Part shown: positions 25,929-34,764 of the stretch, one piece after another
Layout: the number at the start of each line of letters is the position of its first letter
How positions within the stretch are numbered: position 1 is the stretch's first letter
Assembly (NCBI RefSeq): GCF_018785315.1
Contig: NZ_WQPN01000103.1
Span: 10,268 to 74,267, forward strand
From: Clostridium sp. MCC353
GTDB taxonomy: Bacteria; Bacillota; Clostridia; Lachnospirales; Lachnospiraceae
Direction: 5' to 3'
DNA: 64,000 nucleotides
The notes under the pieces: model-generated
Database searches by the model: none
Told to the model about the DNA's origin: nothing
What the model saw: the letters and a program-made list of their open reading frames with translations, nothing else
Position numbers and translations under genes: made by a program

Positions 25929-26975
25929 TTGCTAAGTGGTATTGTGGCATTTCTGGTGTTCGGCCTGATTGTGCTGATCCATGAATTCGGACATTTTTTA
26001 TTCGCTAAATTAAATGGCATTAAGGTGGTTGAGTTTTCCATAGGGATGGGGCCACGGCTTTACAGCTTTATGAAAGGGGAAACCAGGTATTCGCTTAAAA
26101 TCCTTCCTTTCGGCGGCTCCTGTATGATGCTGGGAGAGGATGAAGAGGAGAGCGATGACAGGGCGTTTAATAATAAATCGGTCTGGGCCAGAATTTCGGT
26201 TATAGCGGCGGGCCCTGTGTTTAACTTTATACTGGCATTTTTGTTCGCTGTAATCATCGTGGGGGTTGCAGGATATGATCCGCCGGAAGTGGCGGGAACC
26301 ATGGAGGGATATCCGGCAGCGGAGGCAGGCCTGGAGACCGGAGATATGATAACCCGTCTGAATGACCAGAAGATTAAGACTTACCGTGATGTAATGGTTT
26401 ATCTGGCATTCCATCAGGGGGAAGATTTAAGGGTAACCTATGAACGGCCTTCTGTGGGGAAAACGTATCAGACGCTGATCACACCCAAGTATTCGAAAGA
26501 GGAAGGTTCTTATCTCATGGGCCTGCAGTTTTACGGCACATACCAAAAGACCGGTTCATTTATGGAGATGCTGGAATACAGCGTTTATGAGATCGAATAC
26601 AACGTCCGTTCGACCATTCAGGGGCTTGGAATGCTGATACAGCGCAAGATTAAACCGGAAGATGCGGTGGCAGGTCCAATAAAGATCGTCACCATGATCG
26701 GCGGGACGGTGAATGAAAGCCGCCAGTACGGCCTGGAGAACATGCTTCTCACGGTCTGCAACTGGTGTTTGATTTTAAGCGCCAGCCTGGGCATTATGAA
26801 CCTTCTCCCGATACCGGCTTTGGACGGAGGACGTTTGGTGTTTCTGATCATTGAAGCGGTGAGAGGAAAGCCTGTTGACCGGGAAAAAGAAGGGATGATC
26901 CATATGGCAGGGATGGTTGTGCTCATGACGCTGATGGTTCTTGTGTTATTTAATGACATTAAAAGCTTTTTTTAA
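25929..26975 (+). CDS. rseP: RseP-type site-2 intramembrane metalloprotease
   Basis: Membrane protease that cuts anti-sigma factors or signal peptides within the bilayer. The zinc motif HEFGH is at residues 18-22 and the third ligand is in NLLPIPALDGGRLVF near residue 290; a single PDZ domain (EAGLETGDMITRLN) lies between. Start is TTG at 25929 with AGGTGG upstream, one base after the dxr stop. 348 residues. It might process the ECF anti-sigma factor at 5.5 kb, but nothing in the sequence proves this. Confidence 0.93.
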   Translation: MLSGIVAFLVFGLIVLIHEFGHFLFAKLNGIKVVEFSIGMGPRLYSFMKGETRYSLKILPFGGSCMMLGEDEEESDDRAFNNKSVWARISVIAAGPVFNFILAFLFAVIIVGVAGYDPPEVAGTMEGYPAAEAGLETGDMITRLNDQKIKTYRDVMVYLAFHQGEDLRVTYERPSVGKTYQTLITPKYSKEEGSYLMGLQFYGTYQKTGSFMEMLEYSVYEIEYNVRSTIQGLGMLIQRKIKPEDAVAGPIKIVTMIGGTVNESRQYGLENMLLTVCNWCLILSASLGIMNLLPIPALDGGRLVFLIIEAVRGKPVDREKEGMIHMAGMVVLMTLMVLVLFNDIKSFF

Positions 26976-26987
26976 AGGAGATCGAAC

Positions 26988-28040
26988 ATGTATCGGGAAC
27001 ATACAAAGGAAATTCATATTGGAAACAGGGTAATTGGCGGCGGTCATCCAATTCTGATCCAGTCCATGTGCAATACGAAGACGGAAGATGTGGAGGCCAC
27101 GGTCACACAGATTCTGGAGCTGGAAGCTGCGGGATGTGATATCATACGGGTGGCTGTTCCCACGATGGAAGCCGCCCAGGCGCTGCGCTCCATTAAAAAG
27201 AAAATACACATCCCCCTGGTGGCGGATATCCATTTTGATTACCGGCTGGCCATTGCATCCATTGAATGTGGGGCGGATAAGATCCGCATCAATCCTGGAA
27301 ATATCGGGGACAGGGACAGAGTTCAGGCGGTTGTGGATAAGGCGAAGGAGTATGATATTCCGATCCGTGTGGGAGTCAACAGCGGTTCACTGGAAAAAAA
27401 CCTGGTGGCAAAGTATGGCGGAGTGACAGCGGAAGGGATTGTGGAAAGCGCCCTGGATAAGGTTTCCATCATTGAAACTATGGGATATGATAATCTGGTG
27501 ATCAGCATCAAATCTTCCGATGTGATGATGTGCGTGAAGGCTCATGAGATCATTGCGAAGAAAACCCATTATCCGCTTCATGTGGGGATTACGGAAGCGG
27601 GAACGCTGACCGCAGGAAATATCAAATCTTCAGTTGGGCTGGGCATAATCTTATATGAAGGGATCGGGGATACGGTCCGCGTTTCCCTGACGGGAGCGCC
27701 GGTTGAGGAGATAAAGTCAGCTAAGATGATATTGAAGACATTGGGACTGAGAAAAGGCGGCATTGAAGTGGTTTCCTGCCCTACATGCGGAAGAACAAAA
27801 ATCGACCTCATCGGCCTTGCTAACCAGGTGGAGCAGATGGTGACGGAATTTGACGACCTGGATATCAAAGTGGCTGTCATGGGCTGCGTAGTAAATGGTC
27901 CGGGCGAAGCCAAAGAAGCGGATATCGGGATAGCCGGCGGAATCGGAGAAGGGCTTTTGATCCGTAAAGGCGAAGTGGTTAAAAAGCTTCCGGAGGACCA
28001 GCTTTTAAATGCCCTCAGAGAAGAATTGAAGAAGATGTAA
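26988..28040 (+). CDS. ispG: 4-hydroxy-3-methylbut-2-enyl-diphosphate synthase
   Basis: Iron-sulfur enzyme of the MEP pathway making HMBPP. The cluster cysteines are Cys264 and Cys267 (SCPTCGRT) and Cys300 (GCVVNGPGEA); the TIM-barrel motif VADIHFDYRLA is clear. 350 residues, the short bacterial form. AAAGGAGATCG precedes the ATG. Between rseP and polC in the operon. Confidence 0.97.
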   Translation: MYREHTKEIHIGNRVIGGGHPILIQSMCNTKTEDVEATVTQILELEAAGCDIIRVAVPTMEAAQALRSIKKKIHIPLVADIHFDYRLAIASIECGADKIRINPGNIGDRDRVQAVVDKAKEYDIPIRVGVNSGSLEKNLVAKYGGVTAEGIVESALDKVSIIETMGYDNLVISIKSSDVMMCVKAHEIIAKKTHYPLHVGITEAGTLTAGNIKSSVGLGIILYEGIGDTVRVSLTGAPVEEIKSAKMILKTLGLRKGGIEVVSCPTCGRTKIDLIGLANQVEQMVTEFDDLDIKVAVMGCVVNGPGEAKEADIGIAGGIGEGLLIRKGEVVKKLPEDQLLNALREELKKM

Positions 28041-28056
28041 CAGGTGATGAAAAAGC

Positions 28057-31000
28057 ATGGCTAAATCATTTTTAGAAGTATTTCCGGATTTACACATAAC
28101 GGATGAAGTGCGTGAGCTTTTAAATCTGGTTCAGGTGGATAAGGTGTCCGCTACCAGGGATAGAAGCTCTATTCGCATTTATATTGTCAGTCCCAGACTG
28201 ATCCATAAGCAGAATATATACGGGCTGGAGACGGGAATAAAAGACCAGCTTTTCCCGGGTAAACAGCTCTCTATTAAGATTATCGAAAAATTCCATCTGT
28301 CCAGCCAATACACGCCGCAGAAGCTTTTGAAGGTGTATAAGGACAGCATTTTGATGGAATTGAAAAATTACAGCATTATCGAGTACAACATGTTCCGGAA
28401 GTCCAAAATGGAATTTCCGGAAGAAACAAAGCTTAAAATGACCATAGAGGACACCATAGTGGCCCGGGAAAAGGAACGGGAACTTAAAACCATACTGGAG
28501 AAAATTTTTTACGAACGCTGCGGGCTGCCTGTGGATGTCATCTATGAATATGTGGAACCTGAGAAAAATACCCTGAGTGAGAAAAAAGAGGCCCAGATGA
28601 TAAAAGAGGGCGAGGAGATGGTGAAGCGGACTGCCCTCATGAAAAAGAAAGAGGAAAAGGAAAACGAGAGCAAGCCGCAGTCTGGAAATGGAGAAGGAAA
28701 ACCGGCTCCCAAGCAGAACCAGGAGGAGAAAAAGGATTCCAAATTCAAAAAGACATATCAGGATAAGAATACATACAGACGGAGGACGGACAATCCGGAC
28801 GTGCTCTACGGCAAGGACTTTGAAGATAATTTCATAACCATAGATAAGATTGACGGTGAAATGGGAGCCGTGACGCTGCGGGGCAAGATCCTGAATGTGG
28901 ACAGCCGGCTGCTGGGAAGCGGCAAAACCATTGTGATATTCACAATCACTGATTTTACGGATACCATCACTGTCAAGATGTTCGCGAAAGATGAAGCGCT
29001 GGAAGACATTAAAGCTGCGGTCATTCCGGGGAATTTCATCCGCATCAACGGCATTACCACCATTGATAAATTCGATGGAGAGCTGACCCTGGGGTCCGTA
29101 TGGGGAATTAAAAAATGTGAGGATTTTACCAGCAAGAGGGTGGACAACAGCCTGGAAAAACGTGTGGAACTTCACTGCCATACGAAGATGAGCGACATGG
29201 ACGGCGTATCCGAGGTAAAGGATATTGTAAAAAGGGCCAAAAAATGGGGAATGCCGGCCATTGCCGTTACCGACCATGGAAATGTACAGGCGTTCCCGGA
29301 TGCCAACCACGCCATTGATAAAGGGGATGAATTCAAGGTCATCTATGGGGTGGAAGGGTATCTGGTGGACGACTTAAAACAGATGGTGGAAGATTCGAAA
29401 AACCAGAATCTGGATGAGACCTATGTGGTATTCGATATCGAGACTACCGGTTTCAGCCCCAAGAAGAATAGAATTATTGAAATAGGAGCGGTTAAGGTTG
29501 TAAAAGGCGTGATTACCGACCGTTACAGCACGTTTGTCAATCCTGATGTGCCGATTCCATTTCAAATTGAGCAGTTGACGGGAATTAATGACAATATGGT
29601 GATTTCTTCACCAAAGATCGATGTGGTTCTGCCGGAATTCCTGGAGTTCTGCGGGGACGCGGTGCTGGTTGCCCACAATGCGGATTTCGATACGGGCTTT
29701 ATCAAACATAATGCGGAGCTTTTGGGCATGAAATACCGGCCTACCATCATAGATACGGTGGGCATGGCGCGGCTGCTGCTTCCAAACCTGAACCGTTTCA
29801 AACTGGATACGGTGGCAAAGGCGCTTAACATTTCCCTGGCAAACCATCACCGGGCTGTGGATGACGCAGGGGCGACGGCGGAGATTTTTGTGGCGTTTGT
29901 AAAGATGCTGAGGGACAGGGATGTTGAAACCCTGGATCAGTTAAATGCTTTGAATGAGATGTCGCCCAGTGTGATTAAAAAGCTGCCCACGCACCATGTG
30001 ATTATATTGGCAAAAAATCATGTTGGGCGGATTAACCTGTACCGGCTGATTTCCAGCTCCCACATCGATTATTATGCCCGTAATCCACGTATTCCAAAGA
30101 GTGTGCTGAATCAACACCGGGAGGGGCTTATCATCGGATCGGCCTGTGAGGCCGGAGAGCTTTATAAAGCGGTTTTAAACGGGGCTCCGGATACGGAAAT
30201 TGCCAGGCTGGTTAATTTCTATGATTATCTGGAGATCCAGCCCCTTGGAAACAACGCGTTCATGCTGAGGGATGAAAAGAGTTCCGTCAAATCAGAAGAG
30301 GATTTGATCGAGATCAATAAAAAGATTGTCAAGCTGGGCGAACAGTTTGGAAAGCCGGTGTGCGCCACCTGCGATGTGCATTTTCTGGATCCTGAGGATG
30401 AGGTTTACCGGAGAATCCTGATGGCCGGAAAGGGGTTTTCGGACTGCGACGACCAGGCGCCTCTCTTTCTCAGAACCACGGAGGAGATGTTAAAGGAGTT
30501 TCAATACCTCGGCCCCAATAAGGCGGAAGAAGTGGTGATCACCAATACCAGGAAAATTGCCGATATGTGTGAGAAGATTTCTCCTGTGCGCCCGGATAAA
30601 TGCCCTCCTGTCATCGAGGATTCGGATGCCACCCTGCGCAAAATCTGCTATGATACGGCCCACAATATGTATGGTGAAAACCTGCCTCAGATCGTAGTGG
30701 AGCGTTTGGAGCGGGAGTTGAATTCCATCATTTCCAACGGATTCGCGGTTATGTATATTATCGCCCAGAAGCTGGTTTGGAAATCCAATGAAGACGGATA
30801 CCTGGTTGGTTCCAGAGGATCGGTAGGGTCCTCTTTTGCGGCTACTATGTCTGGTATTACGGAAGTAAATCCACTGAGCCCTCATTATTACTGTGAAAAA
30901 TGCCATTATTATGATTTTGATTCCGAAGATGTGAAGAAATTTGGCGGTATGGCGGGGTGCGATATGCCGGATAAAGTATGCCCGGTCTGCGGCACGCCGC

Positions 31001-32496
31001 TGAAGAAAGACGGGTTTGACATTCCGTTTGAGACCTTCCTTGGATTCAAAGGGGATAAGGAGCCGGATATCGACCTTAACTTCTCCGGCGAATATCAGAG
31101 TAAGGCCCATGACTATACGGAAGTTATCTTTGGTAAGGGCCAGACGTTCCGGGCCGGAACCATCGGTACGCTGGCGGATAAGACTGCATTTGGCTATGTG
31201 AAGAATTATTTTGAAGAGAGGGGTACAAGAAAACGAAACTGTGAGATTGACAGGATCGTCCAGGGCTGCGTAGGCGTCCGGAGGACTACCGGACAGCATC
31301 CCGGCGGTATTATCGTACTTCCTCTGGGAGAAGAGATCTATTCTTTTACGCCGGTGCAGAGGCCGGCCAACGATATGACTACAAAAACGATAACCACACA
31401 TTTTGACTACCATTCCATTGACCACAACCTGCTCAAGCTGGATATTCTGGGGCACGATGATCCGACCATGATCCGTATGCTGCAGGATTTAATCGGCTTC
31501 GATCCGGTTAAGGACGTGCCTTTGGACAGCAGGGAGGTTATGTCGCTGTTTCAGGATACTTCCGCATTGGGCATTACCCCGGATGATATCGGAGGATGTA
31601 AACTGGGCGCATTGGGAGTCCCCGAGTTCGGTACCGACTTTGCCATGCAGATGTTGATTGACACCCAGCCTAAGTATTTTTCCGATTTGGTCCGTATTGC
31701 CGGACTGGCTCATGGTACGGATGTTTGGCTGGGCAATGCGCAGACGCTGATTCAGGAAGGCAAAGCGACCATTCAGACTGCCATCTGTACCCGTGATGAT
31801 ATCATGATTTATCTGATCCAGATGGGGCTGGAAGAGGGGCTTTCTTTTACGATCATGGAGAGTGTCCGAAAAGGAAAAGGGCTGAAGCCGGAATGGGAAG
31901 AGGAGATGACCAGCCACGGAGTTCCGGACTGGTATATCTGGTCTTGTAAAAAGATCAAATACATGTTCCCTAAAGCCCATGCCGCTGCCTACGTTATGAT
32001 GGCATGGCGTATTGCCTATTGTAAGGTGTTCTATCCTCTGGCTTATTATGCGGCATTTTTCAGCATCCGCGCCAATGGATTCAGCTATGAACTGATGTGC
32101 CAGGGGCGGGACAAACTGGAATATTATCTGGCGGATTATAAGAAGAGAGGGGATTCCCTGTCCAAGAAGGAGCAGGATACTCTCAGGGACATGAGGATTG
32201 TTCAGGAAATGTATGCCAGGGGATTTGAGTTCACACCGATCGATCTGTACCAGGCTAAGGCCAATCATTTTCAAATTATCGATAAGAAGCTGATGCCTTC
32301 GCTGAGCAGCATTGACGGTTTGGGAGACAAGGCGGCGGAAGCGGTTGTGGACGCGGCCAAGGACGGAAAGTTCCTGTCCAGGGAAGATTTCAGGAACAGG
32401 ACGAAGGTCAGCAAGACGGTCTGTGATCTGATGGGGGATCTGGGGCTTTTAGGGGATCTGCCGGAGTCCAATCAGTTGTCGTTGTTTGATTTGTAG
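28057..32496 (+). CDS. polC: DNA polymerase III alpha subunit, PolC type
   Basis: Replicative polymerase of low-GC Gram-positives with built-in proofreading. In order: an N-terminal region with a charged Lys/Glu-rich linker (~190-245), an OB domain (~270-345), the start of the PHP domain at residue ~370 (VELHCHTKMSD), an inserted DEDDh exonuclease from ~459 (FDIETTGF), the rest of PHP, a cysteine cluster near 945 and 970 (CEKCHYY and CPVCG), the palm motif EPDIDLNF near 1004, and a C-terminal helix-hairpin-helix region. 1479 residues, as usual for PolC. Last gene of the cluster; a family A repeat starts 35 bases after its stop. Confidence 0.97.
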   Translation: MAKSFLEVFPDLHITDEVRELLNLVQVDKVSATRDRSSIRIYIVSPRLIHKQNIYGLETGIKDQLFPGKQLSIKIIEKFHLSSQYTPQKLLKVYKDSILMELKNYSIIEYNMFRKSKMEFPEETKLKMTIEDTIVAREKERELKTILEKIFYERCGLPVDVIYEYVEPEKNTLSEKKEAQMIKEGEEMVKRTALMKKKEEKENESKPQSGNGEGKPAPKQNQEEKKDSKFKKTYQDKNTYRRRTDNPDVLYGKDFEDNFITIDKIDGEMGAVTLRGKILNVDSRLLGSGKTIVIFTITDFTDTITVKMFAKDEALEDIKAAVIPGNFIRINGITTIDKFDGELTLGSVWGIKKCEDFTSKRVDNSLEKRVELHCHTKMSDMDGVSEVKDIVKRAKKWGMPAIAVTDHGNVQAFPDANHAIDKGDEFKVIYGVEGYLVDDLKQMVEDSKNQNLDETYVVFDIETTGFSPKKNRIIEIGAVKVVKGVITDRYSTFVNPDVPIPFQIEQLTGINDNMVISSPKIDVVLPEFLEFCGDAVLVAHNADFDTGFIKHNAELLGMKYRPTIIDTVGMARLLLPNLNRFKLDTVAKALNISLANHHRAVDDAGATAEIFVAFVKMLRDRDVETLDQLNALNEMSPSVIKKLPTHHVIILAKNHVGRINLYRLISSSHIDYYARNPRIPKSVLNQHREGLIIGSACEAGELYKAVLNGAPDTEIARLVNFYDYLEIQPLGNNAFMLRDEKSSVKSEEDLIEINKKIVKLGEQFGKPVCATCDVHFLDPEDEVYRRILMAGKGFSDCDDQAPLFLRTTEEMLKEFQYLGPNKAEEVVITNTRKIADMCEKISPVRPDKCPPVIEDSDATLRKICYDTAHNMYGENLPQIVVERLERELNSIISNGFAVMYIIAQKLVWKSNEDGYLVGSRGSVGSSFAATMSGITEVNPLSPHYYCEKCHYYDFDSEDVKKFGGMAGCDMPDKVCPVCGTPLKKDGFDIPFETFLGFKGDKEPDIDLNFSGEYQSKAHDYTEVIFGKGQTFRAGTIGTLADKTAFGYVKNYFEERGTRKRNCEIDRIVQGCVGVRRTTGQHPGGIIVLPLGEEIYSFTPVQRPANDMTTKTITTHFDYHSIDHNLLKLDILGHDDPTMIRMLQDLIGFDPVKDVPLDSREVMSLFQDTSALGITPDDIGGCKLGALGVPEFGTDFAMQMLIDTQPKYFSDLVRIAGLAHGTDVWLGNAQTLIQEGKATIQTAICTRDDIMIYLIQMGLEEGLSFTIMESVRKGKGLKPEWEEEMTSHGVPDWYIWSCKKIKYMFPKAHAAAYVMMAWRIAYCKVFYPLAYYAAFFSIRANGFSYELMCQGRDKLEYYLADYKKRGDSLSKKEQDTLRDMRIVQEMYARGFEFTPIDLYQAKANHFQIIDKKLMPSLSSIDGLGDKAAEAVVDAAKDGKFLSREDFRNRTKVSKTVCDLMGDLGLLGDLPESNQLSLFDL

Positions 32497-32530
32497 ATAG
32501 ATATTTGTTGAAATGATTGGCGAAAGTAAC

Positions 32531-32823
32531 GCCATGAATAAGGGGAATCTGGCGCGGACGGCCTTGGATCAAAGGGATTCGAGATCGGATTCCGCCCCTA
32601 AGAGATACTAGGCCTTTAAGGACAAAAAAGACAGGGCGGTGCCCATTCGAGGTGAACTTTTTATGAACTTCACCTCTCAGCGGGCACCTCAGAAACTGAT
32701 TCGGTTTTCAGTTTCTGCCTGTCTTTTTTCGCCCTTAAAGGCCAAGTCTCTCTAAGGGGCTCCATACGACCTCGAATCCCTTTGATCCAAGGCCGTCCGC
32801 GCCAGATTCCCCTTATTCATGGC
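32531..32823 (+). repeat. Family A giant palindromic element, copy 1
   Basis: A 293-base element in the gap after polC. Outer arms 32531-32583 and 32771-32823 are perfectly complementary over 53 bases; an imperfect continuation of about 40 bases ends in AAAAAAGACAGG/CCTGTCTTTTTT. Inside are two hairpins: H1 (GGTGCCC 32638-32644 with GGGCACC 32682-32688, and inner GAGGTGAA/TTCACCTC) and H2 (CAGAAACTGA 32690-32699 with TCAGTTTCTG 32708-32717). The whole is a long stem with a three-way junction. No protein frame is present. Confidence 0.9.
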
Positions 32824-32858
32824 TGCATAATGGCTGCACGAGTGGTCATGAAACAAAT

Positions 32859-32927
32859 ATTTTACATAAATAGTGAGGGGATTTACATTAAAACGTGAAG
32901 GATTTTTCGAAAATGCCTTCACGTTTG
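32859..32927 (-). repeat. Family B double-palindrome repeat, copy 1
   Basis: Read on the minus strand: a hairpin (P1, 32890-32926, arms AAACGTGAAGG / CCTTCACGTTT with a TTTTCGAAAA centre) followed by a degenerate second palindrome (P2) with TGTAAAT and ATTTATGTAAAA. It begins 35 bases after family A copy 1. The rest of the 615-base gap before the TetR gene holds only the TetR promoter region. Confidence 0.8.
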
Positions 32928-33004
32928 ATTTTATACGTTTTATGTTATAAGACGACCGTTTATTTTCGTAGGATGTAGGATAACAGGTTGTAACAGTTTA
33001 TTTG

Positions 33005-33033
33005 TTGACTTTCCGACATTGGTGTCGTATAAT
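33005..33033 (+). promoter_or_regulatory. Promoter of the TetR/MBL operon
   Basis: TTGACT (33005-33010), 17 bases, TATAAT (33028-33033). The spacer is filled by the first TetR operator. Confidence 0.85.
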
Positions 33034-33055
33034 TTAAAAATGACATTGGTGTCGG
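33014..33055 (+). promoter_or_regulatory. Tandem TetR operators
   Basis: GACATTGGTGTCG occurs twice, at 33015-33027 in the promoter spacer and at 33042-33054 just downstream of the -10. Each is a GACA/TGTC palindrome around TTGG. Occupation would block polymerase and makes autorepression by the TetR protein likely. Confidence 0.8.
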
Positions 33056-33112
33056 AAACGGAATTAGACTAAGAAAAATGATAAAGAATAAGGACTAAAA
33101 AGGAGCGAGGTT

Positions 33113-33691
33113 GTGGGCAGAAAAGGAGAGGTTACAAAGGCTGCAATAAGGAAAGCGGCGCTGGTTTTATTTGTTCAAAAGGGGTTTAAGGATGTTACAA
33201 TGAAAGATGTTTGTGAAGCGGCGGGGCTTAGCCGCGGCGGTTTGTATATGCACTATGGGAGTACCGGAGAGATTTTTGCCGGTATCATTGATGAGATCAT
33301 GTCCGGTTTGGAAAACGAGGTCGCGGTGAAGATGGAAAACGGACTGTCCGCAGTATTTATATTAGATGGGTTATTAGAGCGTTACCAGTCCGAAATGCTT
33401 GACCGGAGGGGCTCGTTAGGGCTTGCTTTCTATGAATATTACAGCAGTATGCCATTGACGGATGACAATGCGATGCTGAAACAGTATTATATTTCAAAAG
33501 AAATGCTTTGCAGCCTGATTGAGTATGGGATTGATAAAGGTGAGTTTAAAGAGGTTCATATAAGCGCAGTTGTGGATTTGCTGCTTTTTTCTTATCAGGG
33601 AGTGAGGATGCTTAGCAGTATTATGCCGTTGGACGACGACCGGATCCCCGCAGATATGATCAGTGAAATCAGAGCGATGCTGGTGAAATAA
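33113..33691 (+). CDS. TetR/AcrR-family transcriptional regulator
   Basis: 192-residue repressor-type protein. The N-terminal helix-turn-helix is clear (FVQKGFKDVTMKDVCEAAGLSRGGLYMHY across residues 19-47), and the C-terminal ligand-binding domain is divergent as usual. Start is GTG at 33113 after AAAGGAGCGAGG. The promoter bears two tandem operators, so it probably represses itself and the adjacent metallo-beta-lactamase gene, 25 bases downstream. The ligand cannot be predicted. Confidence 0.93.
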   Translation: MGRKGEVTKAAIRKAALVLFVQKGFKDVTMKDVCEAAGLSRGGLYMHYGSTGEIFAGIIDEIMSGLENEVAVKMENGLSAVFILDGLLERYQSEMLDRRGSLGLAFYEYYSSMPLTDDNAMLKQYYISKEMLCSLIEYGIDKGEFKEVHISAVVDLLLFSYQGVRMLSSIMPLDDDRIPADMISEIRAMLVK

Positions 33692-33716
33692 TAAAGTGAC
33701 AGAGAGGTGAACAGAG

Positions 33717-34541
33717 ATGAAGATGAAAATCATTGGCAGCGGCGGGATGTTTCAGATTCCCAATCCTTTTTGTAAATGTCCCATCTGTGAGGAGGCCAGA
33801 ATCAAAAGGGGACGGTATGAGCGGCTGGGGCCCAGCCTTTATATTGAGGATATCAGGATGCTCATTGACACACCGGAGGACATCGCGGCTGCCTGTGACA
33901 GACAGGGGATTACCAGTATTGAATATCTCACACTCTCTCATAAAGATCCCGACCATACGAGAGGCATGCGCATTGTGGAACCTTTAGGTTATGACTGCAT
34001 TACCGACCGGGGAACCCCCATTCCGTTCATTGTGCTGCCGGAGGTGGCAGACGATATTAATGCCTGGAATGGTGATGGCCTGTATTACTATGAGAATGTT
34101 TTAAACTGCATCACTGTCAATAGGACGGATTATGTTAAAATTGGGAACATAGAACTGCACCTGATAAATAACAAAACCCATCGTGGAAATATGACATTCT
34201 ATGTTATATCAGAAGGGGGTAAAAAGGCTGTTTACGCCTGCTGTGATGTTAAGCCATTCATCCCCAATGAATTATATTTTGATTCGGATGTTTTAATCAT
34301 TGGGCTTGTATCTGATAACGGCATTCTCAAAGACGGGTCAAAGCTGGATTCGGCGCCTTTCAGAGATGATATGTTTACGTTAGAGGAAATTATGGAAATA
34401 AAGCGCGCTTACAGAATAAAGCGCATTATTATCACTCACATTGACGAGTATTGGGGGAAATCCTATGGTTATTACCGGGAATTTGAGAAAACTTTGGACA
34501 ATATATTTTTTGCGTATGATGGAATGGAAATTGTCTTATAG
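33717..34541 (+). CDS. PhnP-like metallo-beta-lactamase-fold hydrolase
   Basis: MBL-fold enzyme of 274 residues. The N-terminus has FCKCPICEEAR, a cysteine cluster as in PhnP-type phosphodiesterases, then LIDTPEDI, the metal motif SHKDPDHTRG (a variant of HxHxDH in which the first histidine pair is H-x-D), NKTHRGN, and THIDEYWG. Family members cleave cyclic phosphates or phosphodiesters; the substrate here is unknown. Two in-frame ATGs (33717 and 33723) are possible; GAGAGGTGAAC serves the first. Cotranscribed with the TetR gene. Confidence 0.85.
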   Translation: MKMKIIGSGGMFQIPNPFCKCPICEEARIKRGRYERLGPSLYIEDIRMLIDTPEDIAAACDRQGITSIEYLTLSHKDPDHTRGMRIVEPLGYDCITDRGTPIPFIVLPEVADDINAWNGDGLYYYENVLNCITVNRTDYVKIGNIELHLINNKTHRGNMTFYVISEGGKKAVYACCDVKPFIPNELYFDSDVLIIGLVSDNGILKDGSKLDSAPFRDDMFTLEEIMEIKRAYRIKRIIITHIDEYWGKSYGYYREFEKTLDNIFFAYDGMEIVL

Positions 34542-34764
34542 GCATTAAATACCGCTTTTTCTTTATTATCAGTATTTTGTTTGCCATTCAAGCTTTAATT
34601 GTGCGCTGTGGTTTGATTCAGAAAAATATGCATATTGGCAGAATTGTAATATTTTATTGGATTTCCGGCCAGAATATACAAAAAAGCCGGTTGGAATTTC
34701 TATGAAACTGCAGCAAGATATGCATGCCGGCGCTGGGAATCTGGTTTGAGAAAGGAGAGCGGGC

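Noticed and set aside
25929-26975. RseP as the protease of the ECF anti-sigma at 5.5 kb
   Set aside because: Only general family knowledge supports this. The gene is 20 kb away in a housekeeping operon and no cleavage site can be read, so it is not claimed.
28120-29310. Long minus-strand open frames inside polC (also 30490-31455 and 31489-32274)
   Set aside because: They are antisense shadows of polC with skewed composition and no ribosome sites or motifs.
32531-32823. Family A as a complete insertion sequence
   Set aside because: There is no transposase frame, no target duplication visible at the ends, and the arms differ between copies, unlike IS terminal repeats.
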